Source: Blastobasis lacticolella (lineage: Eukaryota > Arthropoda > Insecta > Lepidoptera > Blastobasidae). Taken from it: a stretch of 64,000 nt of DNA. The stretch lies in assembly GCA_905147135.1 (NCBI GenBank), contig LR990040.1, positions 20,691,857 through 20,755,856 on the forward strand, in the 5' to 3' direction. How positions within the stretch are numbered: the first letter of the stretch is position 1; the number at the start of each line of letters is the position of its first letter. Shown piece after piece: positions 24,906-34,305 of the stretch. The translations under genes were made by a program, and so were the position numbers. The notes beneath the pieces were generated by a model that worked only from the letters and a program-made list of their open reading frames with translations, made no database searches and was not told the origin of the DNA.

Positions 24906-25318
24906 TGGGATTACTGATCCACTGGAACCCGTGACCCTTTAACATAAATATTGTTATATTTTCTCTTTTCTCGCTCTGTATATATTTTTTTTTATAATAT
25001 TCGATTTTTATTTACACGAAAACTATACAATCGCTATCAGTTTCATCTAAAAGTTGAATATCCCGCTGCTATCAAAAGGCCTCTAGGGACAGAGACAAAT
25101 TAATGCGTTAGAAAGAAACAAAACATGTATGAGTGAATGAATGTGACTGATTTTAGCAGGGGTAGCCAGACGAAAAAATTGATCTCTTGTTAATGGTCGA
25201 TTAGCTAACAATAGATTGATTGGCTTTTCAGAAACCCACGGTGATTTAACAGCTTGTTAAATGTGACAGTCTGTTAGCTAATCAGTGATTTGACAAGCGT
25301 TTCAGAAACCGGGTGTTA

Positions 25319-26440
25319 ATCTCGTAATCTGCAGAGTGGCAAAACTTTTAATAAGTTCACCAGTGCCCAGCGCCGACATCGGTGGACACAGAAGCCGATT
25401 CTTAAAGCTTATCTTAGAGGAATAGGTATTGTTCAAATGTGTCGAATCTGTAGCTGAACCAATGAGCAGTCGTTCCGCTGTGCTCTCAGAATGCAGGCCA
25501 CGTCCTATACTATTTATTCTTCTAACACTGTCCGTGGTTGACGGTTCTTTTATTATAGCTATAAAATCTATGGAGTAAACCGGCGATTTTCGCTGATTTA
25601 TCACCTAATATATTTATTTTTCACGGTTCGCGGAGGCCCGTCTGTAAATATAGGACGGGTTTACAGAGCGGCCGCATAACGTTTCCTTTTGTATGCTCAA
25701 TATCGGTGCCAAAGAAGCATCTAGCGCGTTCTGGGTGTAGCATAAGTATTTATAACGCGCGCATCATAAACGATTACTGCGGATAGTTCGCAGTTATGTG
25801 TTAGTAGTTTGCGACTTTTATGCATCATTATAGTCGTTCAATAGATAATGGAAAGTTTATGGCGTCCGGTTGTGGCTGTCTTGTAAAGTCACCCGGTATC
25901 GGTGCCAGGAGGAAGGAATAAAACCACGGACTGCCCGTATTTTTGGCGTGCTGCCTTCTGAACGAGGATAAGACGTTGCTGCTTAGAATTAATGAGAAAT
26001 ACTTAATTAAATTTAATGTCCACCTCTACGATACAATCGCTGAGTCGGATGGCCAGCATGAAGTTGAGGATGAAGAGTAGAAAACCATGGCAGAAGCCGG
26101 GTTTTGCCGCCAGGATGGTAAAGATAATGATGATCTACCTCTGGAACTAGAATAACCTACTGATTATTTGACAATATATTCAAAGTGACATTAGTTGAAG
26201 ACAAAAAGTAAAAGTAAGCTTTTTAACATACAATACGAGCAACTTAGCTATCATTTATTTTTGGACTCGGTGCCAGCATAGTCCTGTTTGTCAGGTGTTT
26301 AAACTGAATTCTGAGTGAGGTCCTTTTTACACAGACATAACACCACAATTACACATTATGTAATAATTGAGTAGGTATATGCATCGGCACTGTAAAGTCT
26401 TCCTGTGTATTTTATGTTGTACTTAATTGTTCTTTTTATG
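25319..26440. other. Intron 1 stretch without a recognisable gene
   Basis: A 100-codon minus-strand frame (25302-25604) overlaps the end of the Harbinger-like element and is not called. A GCGGCCGC site lies near 25668. A fragment near 26060-26135 (GATGAAGAGTAGAAAACC then ATAATGATGATC) looks like another RTE-like tail. Confidence 0.45.
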
Positions 26441-26958
26441 ACTTTATCTACACTCATAGCGTTATGTTCCAATTTCATATTCGAAAACAGTCGTTTAAGG
26501 GTACACTTTTTTCAAGCGTCTTTAAAATTTTAAAAAATTACTTTTCGATACAGCATTTCCCATACTATTTTCATTACAGCTGTATCGTAAAATAACTTTT
26601 TAATCATTATGCAACACTTATATTTTTTAATTTTTTGTCGGGCGCCGGGACACGGCGAAATGTAGGCTGAATACCTAAATGTCTTTGACAAATTCAAATT
26701 TTCCTGTTTATATTCTGTGTAATTATTTTCCCGCAAAACAGAATATTTTATTCTAATTGTTGTAATTTGTGTTTGTGAACATTTTTTCTTGTTTGAAGTT
26801 AATAAATAGATAAATGTGAAAGTAATTAAGGGAATTTCCCGCCGCTTGATATCCTCGACGCGTAGATACAACGGAACTGACTCGCAGCTTACTTCCAGCA
26901 AAGTTGAAAAAATTATAGGTACAATATTTTAACATAAAAATATGAGTGTAGATAAAGT
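26441..26958. repeat. 18-bp perfect inverted repeat, 518 bp apart
   Basis: ACTTTATCTACACTCATA (26441-26458) is exactly mirrored by TATGAGTGTAGATAAAGT (26941-26958). The span could be an old element, but no target duplication is visible. The minus-strand 123-codon ORF inside it (26530-26901) has no recognisable domain. Confidence 0.7.
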
Positions 26959-27036
26959 AGTGTATGCAACTGCATATAATTAGATATTAAAACATGAGTG
27001 TCAAACCCCCTTTTATATGACAGTTGCATAAACTAC
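26957..27036. repeat. Imperfect hairpin, about 22 of 24 paired
   Basis: GTAGTGTATGCAACTGCATATAA pairs with TTATATGACAGTTGCATAAACTAC across about 33 bases. It abuts the right arm of the longer inverted repeat. Confidence 0.7.
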
Positions 27037-27039
27037 TAT

Positions 27040-27135
27040 TTTGTATTTCTTATGTCTTTTTCAATATTGTGGTGTTGTTGTTTGTGTCAATAAATATTCT
27101 ATCTTTCTTTCTTTAAAAAATAATAATGATGATGA
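27040..27135 (+). repeat. LINE 3' end with AATAAA and TTTC-rich tail
   Basis: The sequence TTGTGGTGTTGTTGTTTGTG then TCAATAAATATTCTATCTTTC and a repeated TTTC tail parallels the minus-strand end at 63311-63580 (CAATAAATATCTTTCATTTC). Confidence 0.5.
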
Positions 27136-28370
27136 TAATAATACAGTCGAACATAAAGCCTCCTTCTTTTGTTTTTGAAGTCAATTAAAAAATGAATTTT
27201 GTATCGGTCGAATACCCAACTAAAACATGGACAAGGACACAGTTATCTGCACCTATAAGTTGATTGACAACTTAGTAATGTATTATTATATCTATTGAAT
27301 TACAGGTGCCAATACAATGTCGTGGAAGTCGTCATAAGCTACATCGGAGGCCTCTTGGCGAACTCCGACGCCCGAGGCGAGACCTCACAAGGCTACTATA
27401 GTAGGTACGAGTATACACTGTCATCAGCAATATCCTACCTACAACGCAATTAAATGTAATTCCATAGATACCTCCTACAAACTTTCTGAGAATAGCTAAC
27501 TAAACCGTTCACGACAACCAATTTTTGCCATGCTTGTTTATCCACTCTAGTAGGTAACGTCTATTTACTTGTACGTAACAGCGTAGATATTTATGTAAAT
27601 GCCAATAGCCTGTACTTCGTCTGGGGAAGCACTTGGCACCGCGGCACAATTGCCCACCTGTCAATTCAGAGTCGCCTGTCGATTTGTGAGGCTACAGACC
27701 CGCCCCGTGGCGACAGGCGTCAATTCCGAGTTTGACGAATGCATTGTAGATATATATTTATTTAATGTATGCAAACGTGATTCAAGACGAGTATCCCTCG
27801 AACCTAAGCTGGCCGATAACATACCAGCTTGAGCGCGTCGTGTGTAAATTGACGCAAAGAAAATAAACCTTTTTTTCTAGGTGTTCACATGATACATCCA
27901 TAAAAGGAAAGCAGCAAGACGAAAAATGCTTAATATCGCAAATAGGTAAGACATTTGTGTTATTGCATCTCTTACCAATTTTACACTTTGGGAAATAGGG
28001 ATGGGACCCATATTGTCACATGGTTGCCCTAAATTCCTATTCACCTCCTCGAAAACACAGTTTAAAGGTCTCCAGAAAACTAAACAAGAAAGGGAGTCTA
28101 ATGGCTTCTACATTACGACCCAGTAGTGTGCTGATCGCAGTTATATTTCATATTTGCATGGCATTCTAAGCGGAATTTCATGGAACAAGACGTATGATCG
28201 CCTTTGAGAACTGCCGCCGGTGCAGCCACGCCACGACTGCGATTCCAGAGATAGCGAACTGAATCGAAAGCCCAATAATAACTCAAACACAATACACAGA
28301 AGAATTGTAGGTACCACATCAATGTTTCGGATCACGAATTCACGATCTACATGAACGTACACGTATCAAC

Positions 28371-28472
28371 GGTAAATATGCATGTCGGCTAGTTTCGGCT
28401 TCGTATTTAGTCACATGCGAGCGACACCGACAGAGCTCTATGAAGCTGAACTAGCCGATGCGCATTTTTACC
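28371..28472. ncRNA. Long imperfect hairpin (MITE-like or pre-miRNA-like)
   Basis: GGTAAATATGCATGTCGGCT at 28371 pairs with the segment ending at 28472 (CGCATTTTTACC), 20 of 24 matched. Pairing continues inward (TCGGCTTCGTA against its partner, 9 of 11), giving arms near 35 bases and a loop of about 32. The size is compatible with a pre-miRNA, but I recognise no known insect miRNA seed. A tiny foldback transposon is the simpler reading. Confidence 0.3.
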
Positions 28473-28589
28473 GCCAACATATGTATGTTGTGTCTTTACG
28501 TAACTAAAGTTGTGGGGAGATTTTCCCTGAAGAATCCAAAATGGAGTTCTGCAAGAAAGGGGTGAAAATGTTTTCACGGGATTCTAACT

Positions 28590-28640
28590 GCTTACCATCA
28601 GGCAGGCCGAAAGCTTGTCTACCATCTTAGTGGTAAAAAT
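28590..28640 (+). repeat. Interspersed repeat scrap (TTACCATCAGGCAGGCCG)
   Basis: The phrase CTTACCATCAGGCAGGCCGA with a downstream TACCATCTTAGTGGTA resembles the 3' end of a common lepidopteran LINE-derived repeat. Only about 50 bases remain. Confidence 0.4.
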
Positions 28641-28934
28641 ATGATAATCTTTTAATTCCAAGTATACGCAATCATTCCATAAATATACCATGAAATATTA
28701 TGTCATTCATCATCATCCTTGCGGTCACGACATCTGCCAGGGTCTGCTTCTCTACTCTTCCTTCTCCACTTAGTCTGGTCTTCTGTAGGTATCCTTGCAT
28801 GCATTACCACCGAACCTTTTCATTCTCTATGCTTATTTTTAATGTTTTTCACAGGCGGGATTTAGTTTTTGACTTTTCTTTTTATTCTATATATTATTAT
28901 GTACATGTGTGTGTATGTTTGCTACCTCTTCACG

Positions 28935-29058
28935 CCTAAACGGATAAACAAATTTTGATGAAATCTCTTCTCAATTCATTTTATCCTCCCCATATCGTAC
29001 CGTAAGGTGGCCATAACGTGTAGTCCACGCGGGTGGTCCGCGGGCAGAAAGCTAGTTT
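28935..29058 (+). repeat. Interspersed repeat ending GCGGGCAGAAAGCTAGTT
   Basis: It contains ACGGATAAACAAATTTTGAT and ends TCCGCGGGCAGAAAGCTAGT, a phrase repeated widely in lepidopteran genomes. A related diverged piece seems to lie at 58800-58985. Confidence 0.5.
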
Positions 29059-29059
29059 T

Positions 29060-30620
29060 TTATATGTTGTTATTTTTCCGTTCACCGGTTATAATACACA
29101 AATTACATGCCTGAAACTGACAGACAGGTTTAGTAATAGTGTTTCTATTTGGCGTTCGGGTACAGAATTATTCTTTTTTTTAATTTTCTTAATGATTAAT
29201 GCATTCCAAGATTTCAGCAAATGCAATGATGATGGTTACCAGAAATCAAGAAACGAATATTTCACCAAACTTACACAATACATGTAAATCCACCTAAACC
29301 TATTCAAAAAGTAACAATGCTTACGGTCAAAAGTATGACCAAAAGTGCATGGGAATATATTTTACTTGCAGAATTAAATTTTGATTCTGAGCAGCGCAGG
29401 GCAAATGATGCATAGCTTAAGTACCTGGAACAAAACAATGAAGGATTGTCAGAAACATTACGAAACAAGTTATAAAGACTAGTTGTAACTAGGGAACATT
29501 TTAAACCAAAGAAGTGACCAAACCAAATATTTAATTTATTTTATAGGCAAGTTGCGTAATAACGTATAGACGTTTAATTAAAGCTTTAGCATTTAAATCA
29601 CTCGTAAAACGTAGACAATCAAAAGTTCATGGTTTTTAAGTAAACTTCCAATTTAAAATCAATCAACGACCGCAGTAGTGGCTCTACGGTGAATCAAATA
29701 ATTTTAAGAGAAATATACACCACCACAAATACATGACTAAGGAAAGATGATGGCCCGTCTAAAAATAAAACTCAAGCTATTTTAGTAGTGCAGATCCAAT
29801 GCAGTAATAAAACTTTTCATCCAATTTGTAAACAAATTTCGTAGCTAGCCACTTTAGTCACTTAACCTACACATATTCTGGCAAACGAGGGTCCTAGGTC
29901 AGCTACTTTCATATTATAGATATGATATGTTTCTTAGCAAAATTGACTTTCTGGAAACGTGGTTCCTACCATTGACCACCGCGACGTTTGTATTCACAAA
30001 TTCTGCCCGTGACTCAAAAATACTCACAGAAACAATAACAGAGCCAATTTCATTATTGATTCAACTGCAAATGTTAACAATAACTCTTCTGGCTCACATT
30101 TCAAACCGGTGAACGTACAACATAGCGACAAGAGAAACATTTGTAATCTGTTCACATATACTGGCACCAACAAGACGTTGTCTTAGTCCTGTAATCTTTA
30201 TACCTAGACCTATATGCTGTGTACATAAACTGACTATAAAAGCTGTTTCAAAATCTACTTGTAAAGTTCAATTTATCAACGTACATAAATAACGTCACGT
30301 ATTTTTCTTGTAGTGGTAGGCAGAGATCACATTGTTCCACTTGTTACGGTCCTGTCTGACAAATCTCTCTCGCTTTTTCGACATTCACCAGTTGTTTATA
30401 AATTCTTATAAGAAATTCGTTCGTAAATGCCCCTAGTCCTACTAGCATTACATTAAACATTAGCAATACATTAAACGTAAGAACAAGGTACAGTTTATAG
30501 CAAACAAGGTTTGAATCAGTTCCTAACGTTCGGAGGAGGCACAAATTACCTACTATCAATACATCGCTACCATATGGCTTGACCATTGCTAGGTTGAAAA
30601 CACACCGGTACAGTTTTTGG
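29060..30620. other. Intron 1 stretch without a recognisable gene
   Basis: AT-rich, with no recognisable domain in the ORFs of 60-84 codons. A sequence fitting the MEF2 consensus (CTAAAAATAA) lies at 29759-29768. Confidence 0.45.
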
Positions 30621-30625
30621 TTTGG

Positions 30626-30785
30626 ATTTGGAGTGGCCTAGTGGTTAAAGGGTCGGTTTCTGAGGCGAGAGGTCTCTTTTCCGAGTTACGCACATTAGTT
30701 GATCAATAACCGATGCTCTTACAATGAGGAAAACATCGTGATGAAGCCTGCCCATTCAGGCGACTAAACGTGTAATCATGATCCT
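30626..30785 (+). mobile_element. tRNA-derived SINE (second family), B box lost
   Basis: It starts GAGTGGCCTAGTGGTTAAAG like the element at 61576, but the B-box region is replaced by GAGGTCTCTTTTCC. The body (ACCGATGCTCTTACAATGAG then CATCGTGATGAAGCCTGC) matches the copies at 2044 and 61576. Confidence 0.7.
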
Positions 30786-31337
30786 ACGATGCCTGCTAGC
30801 GGAAGGGTTTCTGTGTTGGACACTCCAAGATCATTTAAAAAACTATGAAAAGTAAAAGATATGATATTTTACAAGCGTTTATTGAACTTGCAATGTTTGT
30901 ATCCCGTGACAATGATCGGCTCAGACTACGATCTTGTAAACTAAGATACGCGGTAAGAAACCCGGAGCATACTACTTCTATAAAGGTCGAATAATGACCG
31001 GTATAATTTAGCTAACACAAAAACAAAATATTTTATCCCAATATCTCAGCAACATCAAGAACAACAAGACACACTGACAAGAAGGCGCGTTCGAGACAAA
31101 TTGGCGAAACCGCGGCCGCGTAAAGAATCAGAGGCGGTCTGAAATAGCCGTCGTTACTCTCAGTGGGGCATGCTAATGCGTCTGAACAGTTTGGCACGGC
31201 GTTGAGTACGGCGCTCGTCGGCTCTTCGGATGTAGAAGTGCCTCGATGACTTGTTACAATGTCTAGTCTAGGTTCAATATAATGTGGTCACCGATACCTA
31301 GATATAGAATACGCCCCATATGAGCTCAATACATAAT

Positions 31338-31495
31338 ATAAAACAAAGTCGCTTCCCGCCGTCTGTCTCTCTGTGTATATGTCTGTATGTACGCTTAGAT
31401 ATTTTACACAATGCAACGGATTTTAATGCGGTATTGAACAATAGACAGTCATTCAATAGGAAGGTTTAGGCGCACGAAGTCGCGGTAGGCCAGAT
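31338..31495 (-). repeat. Interspersed repeat family C, copy 2 (inverted)
   Basis: The reverse strand matches 12243-12441, including the AAAGCGACTTTGTTTTATAT end, the CCGCATTAAAATCCGTTGC middle and the GACTTCGTGCGCC-like start. Confidence 0.7.
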
Positions 31496-31674
31496 AGTAG
31501 TCAATAAATATACGCGTTGTTGGAAAACACCTTCGGGTTACTATTAATCCAATCTATGGCTACCTTTAGTCAGCAGATTGAATGTTAAGAAAGAAGGAAC
31601 TGCGTCCGGAGCTCGGGCGTATCTTGGGAAGTCCCTCGGAATGGTTTAATACAAAGTCTAGTCTAGGCTAAAGA

Positions 31675-31940
31675 TAATAAATAAAATATAAATAATAAAT
31701 AAAATAAATAAATAAATATTCGTGGACAAATTCACACAGCGCCATCTAGCCCCAAACTAAGCAAAGCTTGTACTATGGGTGCTAGATAACTGATGTACTA
31801 CTTAAATACTTTTTAAATAGGTACATACTTATTATACATAGAACACCCAGACCCGTAACAGAAATTAAAATTCATCATTTCAATTTCTGCCCGACCGGGA
31901 ATCGAACCCGGGACCTCTTGCGTGAGATAATGCGCTTACG
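31675..31940 (-). mobile_element. SINE derived from tRNA-Gly(GCC), copy 2 (inverted)
   Basis: The reverse strand carries CACGCAAGAGGTCCCGGGTT, CGATTCCCGGTCGGGCAG, the same body as 13495-13750 (about nine of ten bases alike over some 185 bases) and an AAATA-rich tail end. The 5' half of the tRNA-like head differs or is lost. Confidence 0.88.
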
Positions 31941-32082
31941 AGTAGTAGCAGATAACCTAGATGTACCTAGATAAAGTGTGTTCAAAGTTGATAGGTGAAA
32001 CACCTATCGAAATCAGATTTAAAACAATAAGTATGATAAACGAGGTAGGTAGTAAGAAGAATATTTTTGGAAAGAGTACTAC

Positions 32083-32412
32083 TTATAATAGATCATGCTC
32101 GTTCGATAGAGGTGAGAATTTTGCTTGAGTAGCAAGCGAAGACAGCAATAGTGTAAGCGCGACAATTAGTGAAACCACTGTTCTAAGGACCGCTATTAGT
32201 GGAAACAAATACGAAGACGTTAGAACACGCTCGCTGGCTACTCTTGCGGTCACGCACGCTAGTGCGAGAAAAGCTACGACGAGACGCAGTGGCGAAACGG
32301 AGGAGATGGCCTGGTTAATCACTTTGTTTTTGTCAAGAGTCCCGCATTCCGCAGCGGTGTCGGCGACGGGTGTAAAGAATGTCATAATGCCTCCAGTGAT
32401 TTGGGAACACAT
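32083..32412 (-). CDS. Unrecognised 109-codon ORF, hydrophobic, same strand as how
   Basis: This is a true ATG ORF in a favourable context (AAAATG), starting MCSQITGGIMTFFTPVADTA and ending SPLSNEHDLL. Two hydrophobic stretches (about residues 43-56, LVVAFLALACVTAR, and 70-95) could span a membrane; the first also resembles a secretion-signal core but lacks an initiating Met beside it. Composition is more GC-rich than its surroundings. The target duplication of a hAT MITE lies 16 bases upstream of the ATG. No family is recognised, no splice context supports it, and the opposite strand is also partly open. It may be a real microprotein, a decayed gene fragment or chance. Confidence 0.2.
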   Translation of the reverse strand: MCSQITGGIMTFFTPVADTAAECGTLDKNKVINQAISSVSPLRLVVAFLALACVTARVASERVLTSSYLFPLIAVLRTVVSLIVALTLLLSSLATQAKFSPLSNEHDLL

Positions 32413-32435
32413 TTTATCACCGTACGAGCTACAAG

Positions 32436-32832
32436 TAGGGCTTGCAAATATTCGAAAATTTTGTTATTCTTATATTCGAATATTTTTGCTGGTGATCTTC
32501 GAATATTCGAATATTATTCGAAATATTGTGAAATCTGGAATCAAGGTTTTAACTACGTTTTTAATGTAAGTTTGTGCAATTGGCCAGACAGAATGCGTCT
32601 CGCATAGCAGAATAGTATTCTGCTATGCGAGGTACGACTCGTGAGCCTTCAGTGGGTGCTTTCACACGATCCGCTTAATTAAATACCGCAAAAATAAGAC
32701 ACGAGTACGTAAATGTAGATGATTTAAAAATATTCGAATATTCGAATTTTATCTAAATTACTATTCGAATATTGAAATGAGCTGAATATTCGAATTATTC
32801 GAATATTCGAAATATTCGACTTGCAAGCCCTA
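32436..32832. mobile_element. hAT-type MITE, 397 bp, with 8-bp target duplication
   Basis: It begins TAGGGCTTGCAAATATTCGA and ends TATTCGACTTGCAAGCCCTA. Both sides carry the exact 8-bp duplication GCTACAAG (32428-32435 and 32833-32840), the size made by hAT transposases. The interior is full of ATTCGAATATTCGAA words that let the ends fold on each other, plus a perfect 33-base palindrome at 32599-32631. There is no coding capacity. The intact duplication and ends suggest a fairly recent insertion. Confidence 0.93.
32599..32631. repeat. Perfect 16-bp hairpin inside the hAT MITE
   Basis: CTCGCATAGCAGAATA, one-base centre, TATTCTGCTATGCGAG. It is not related to the AT-rich terminal repeats. Confidence 0.93.
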
Positions 32833-32840
32833 GCTACAAG

Positions 32841-34151
32841 CGAACAACCTTCGCCATTTGGCAAAACTGCACAAGCCGCGCACGCTGTTCATTTAATGTG
32901 TTGTTTTGCAAATCTCTGGAAAACATTTCGTTCATCTATCTATCACAGCTATATGAATCAGTCTGTAGCCGAAATCGGCTGTGGAGACAGGATGTGTATG
33001 ATTCGTACACGTATTGGTTCGCAAGCGAGCAAACGTCGATGATCGAGTTATTTTATTTATTTCACACGTCCTATTGGATGAATTAATGGAACGAATGTTA
33101 TATTTTATTTGTGGACTCACAAAATTTAAAGTTTATTTACACTGGCAGTTAGAGACGGTACCTACTGCTCGGAGCAACGTGAATTGGCCATGTTCCCAAG
33201 CGTTAATATAATTCAACTAGACACTTCTATGAAATCACTTTACACCTCTGTTCGTTTGATATCAGCGACAAACTATTCGAAACGAATTTAAATGTACTAA
33301 ATACAAACACAGGATGCACTTTCCATGATAATATTTTAACAATATCGTTGAAATATACCTTACTATTGAAATTGATAATTCTTTGGCTTGGTGTTCAATT
33401 TGAATAAACTTTTATAATATCTCAATTGATCACTCTTATAGTTTCGTTGTTAAATTACTTATCTACATTCCTGCTACAAATACTACAAATGCTTTATAAT
33501 ATTGCACAAATAGAATAACAATATAACAGAGAAACCCGAGCGTTGACAATATTTTCTCTAAGCTCATTTGAGTTAACAAAAGTAACCAGCACGTTTAGCA
33601 TAAGTAGTAAAACGTTAACTACTTATTAGGCTGGGAGTATTACCGCAAAGCCTGACACCTTAAAAGCTCATTTTATTACTGCATTGTCTGAAGTCCATTT
33701 ACTTAATTACAAATTGGCTAAGAGCGTAAATGTCACAAGAATTCAAGATACGACGAAGGATTACGTGATCGAAGGATATCAGATAGTTGCCTATGGGTTA
33801 GGTATGTTGAAGCAGCACAAGGTGCGCCTCATTCGCCTATCGTGGCTGCTTTGGAATTTCATGATTGATAAATTAAAAGAACAAAATGTTTAATGCAACT
33901 AGCATCGTTAACTAGCGTCGAAGATTCGTTTAGTTAAAATTGGCGGAGACTGGAACTTTACTGCCGAAAACGATATACATAGGTATGGACCTATGTCAAT
34001 ATTGTTATAATATCGAAAACGATATTATAACAGTATTGATGTTATTATAATAGGTCCCTATTATAAAAACATATTCATAATCATATTTATTTGCTTCCAT
34101 AAAGATAATACAATAACATTGTACATACAATACGGACCCGGTTAGGCGCAG
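32841..34151. other. Intron 1 stretch without a recognisable gene
   Basis: AT-rich. ORFs of 62-73 codons without domains. Around 34010-34075 ATTATAAT words form a loose inverted repeat. Confidence 0.45.
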
Positions 34152-34305
34152 CATTTTACTCAACCGACAGAAAAATTCGGATAACCCCTGACCAAGTTTA
34201 CATATACTCAAATATTTTCTTAACTTTTAAACCGATTTTCTCTATTAAAATGCCTTACAAACTGCACCCAAATCAGTCCATCCGTTCGGTATGAACCTTA
34301 TTTTG
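34152..34305 (+). repeat. Interspersed repeat family A, copy 3
   Basis: CAACCGACAGAAAAATTCGG, CCCCTGACCAAGTTTACATA, CTCAAATATTTTCTTAAC and CACCCAAATCAGTCCATCC, in the same order as 20063-20305; the 3' end is lost. Confidence 0.68.

Larger units (their letters stand above)
23769..25315. mobile_element. PIF/Harbinger-like non-autonomous element, 1.55 kb
   Basis: Terminal inverted repeats begin CACCCGGTTTCTGAAACGC (23769) and end GCGTTTCAGAAACCGGGTG (25315), about 25 bases near-perfect, and are flanked on both sides by TTA (23766-23768, 25316-25318). A TWA target duplication is characteristic of PIF/Harbinger elements. Sub-terminal copies of CAGCTTGTTAA-like and GTTTCTGAAA-like motifs lie near both ends. 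There is no transposase ORF. The interior holds a minisatellite and an RTE tail, listed separately. Confidence 0.85.

Noticed and set aside
25302..25604. 100-codon minus-strand ORF
   Set aside because: It straddles the end of the Harbinger-like element and its target duplication, so the frame is accidental.
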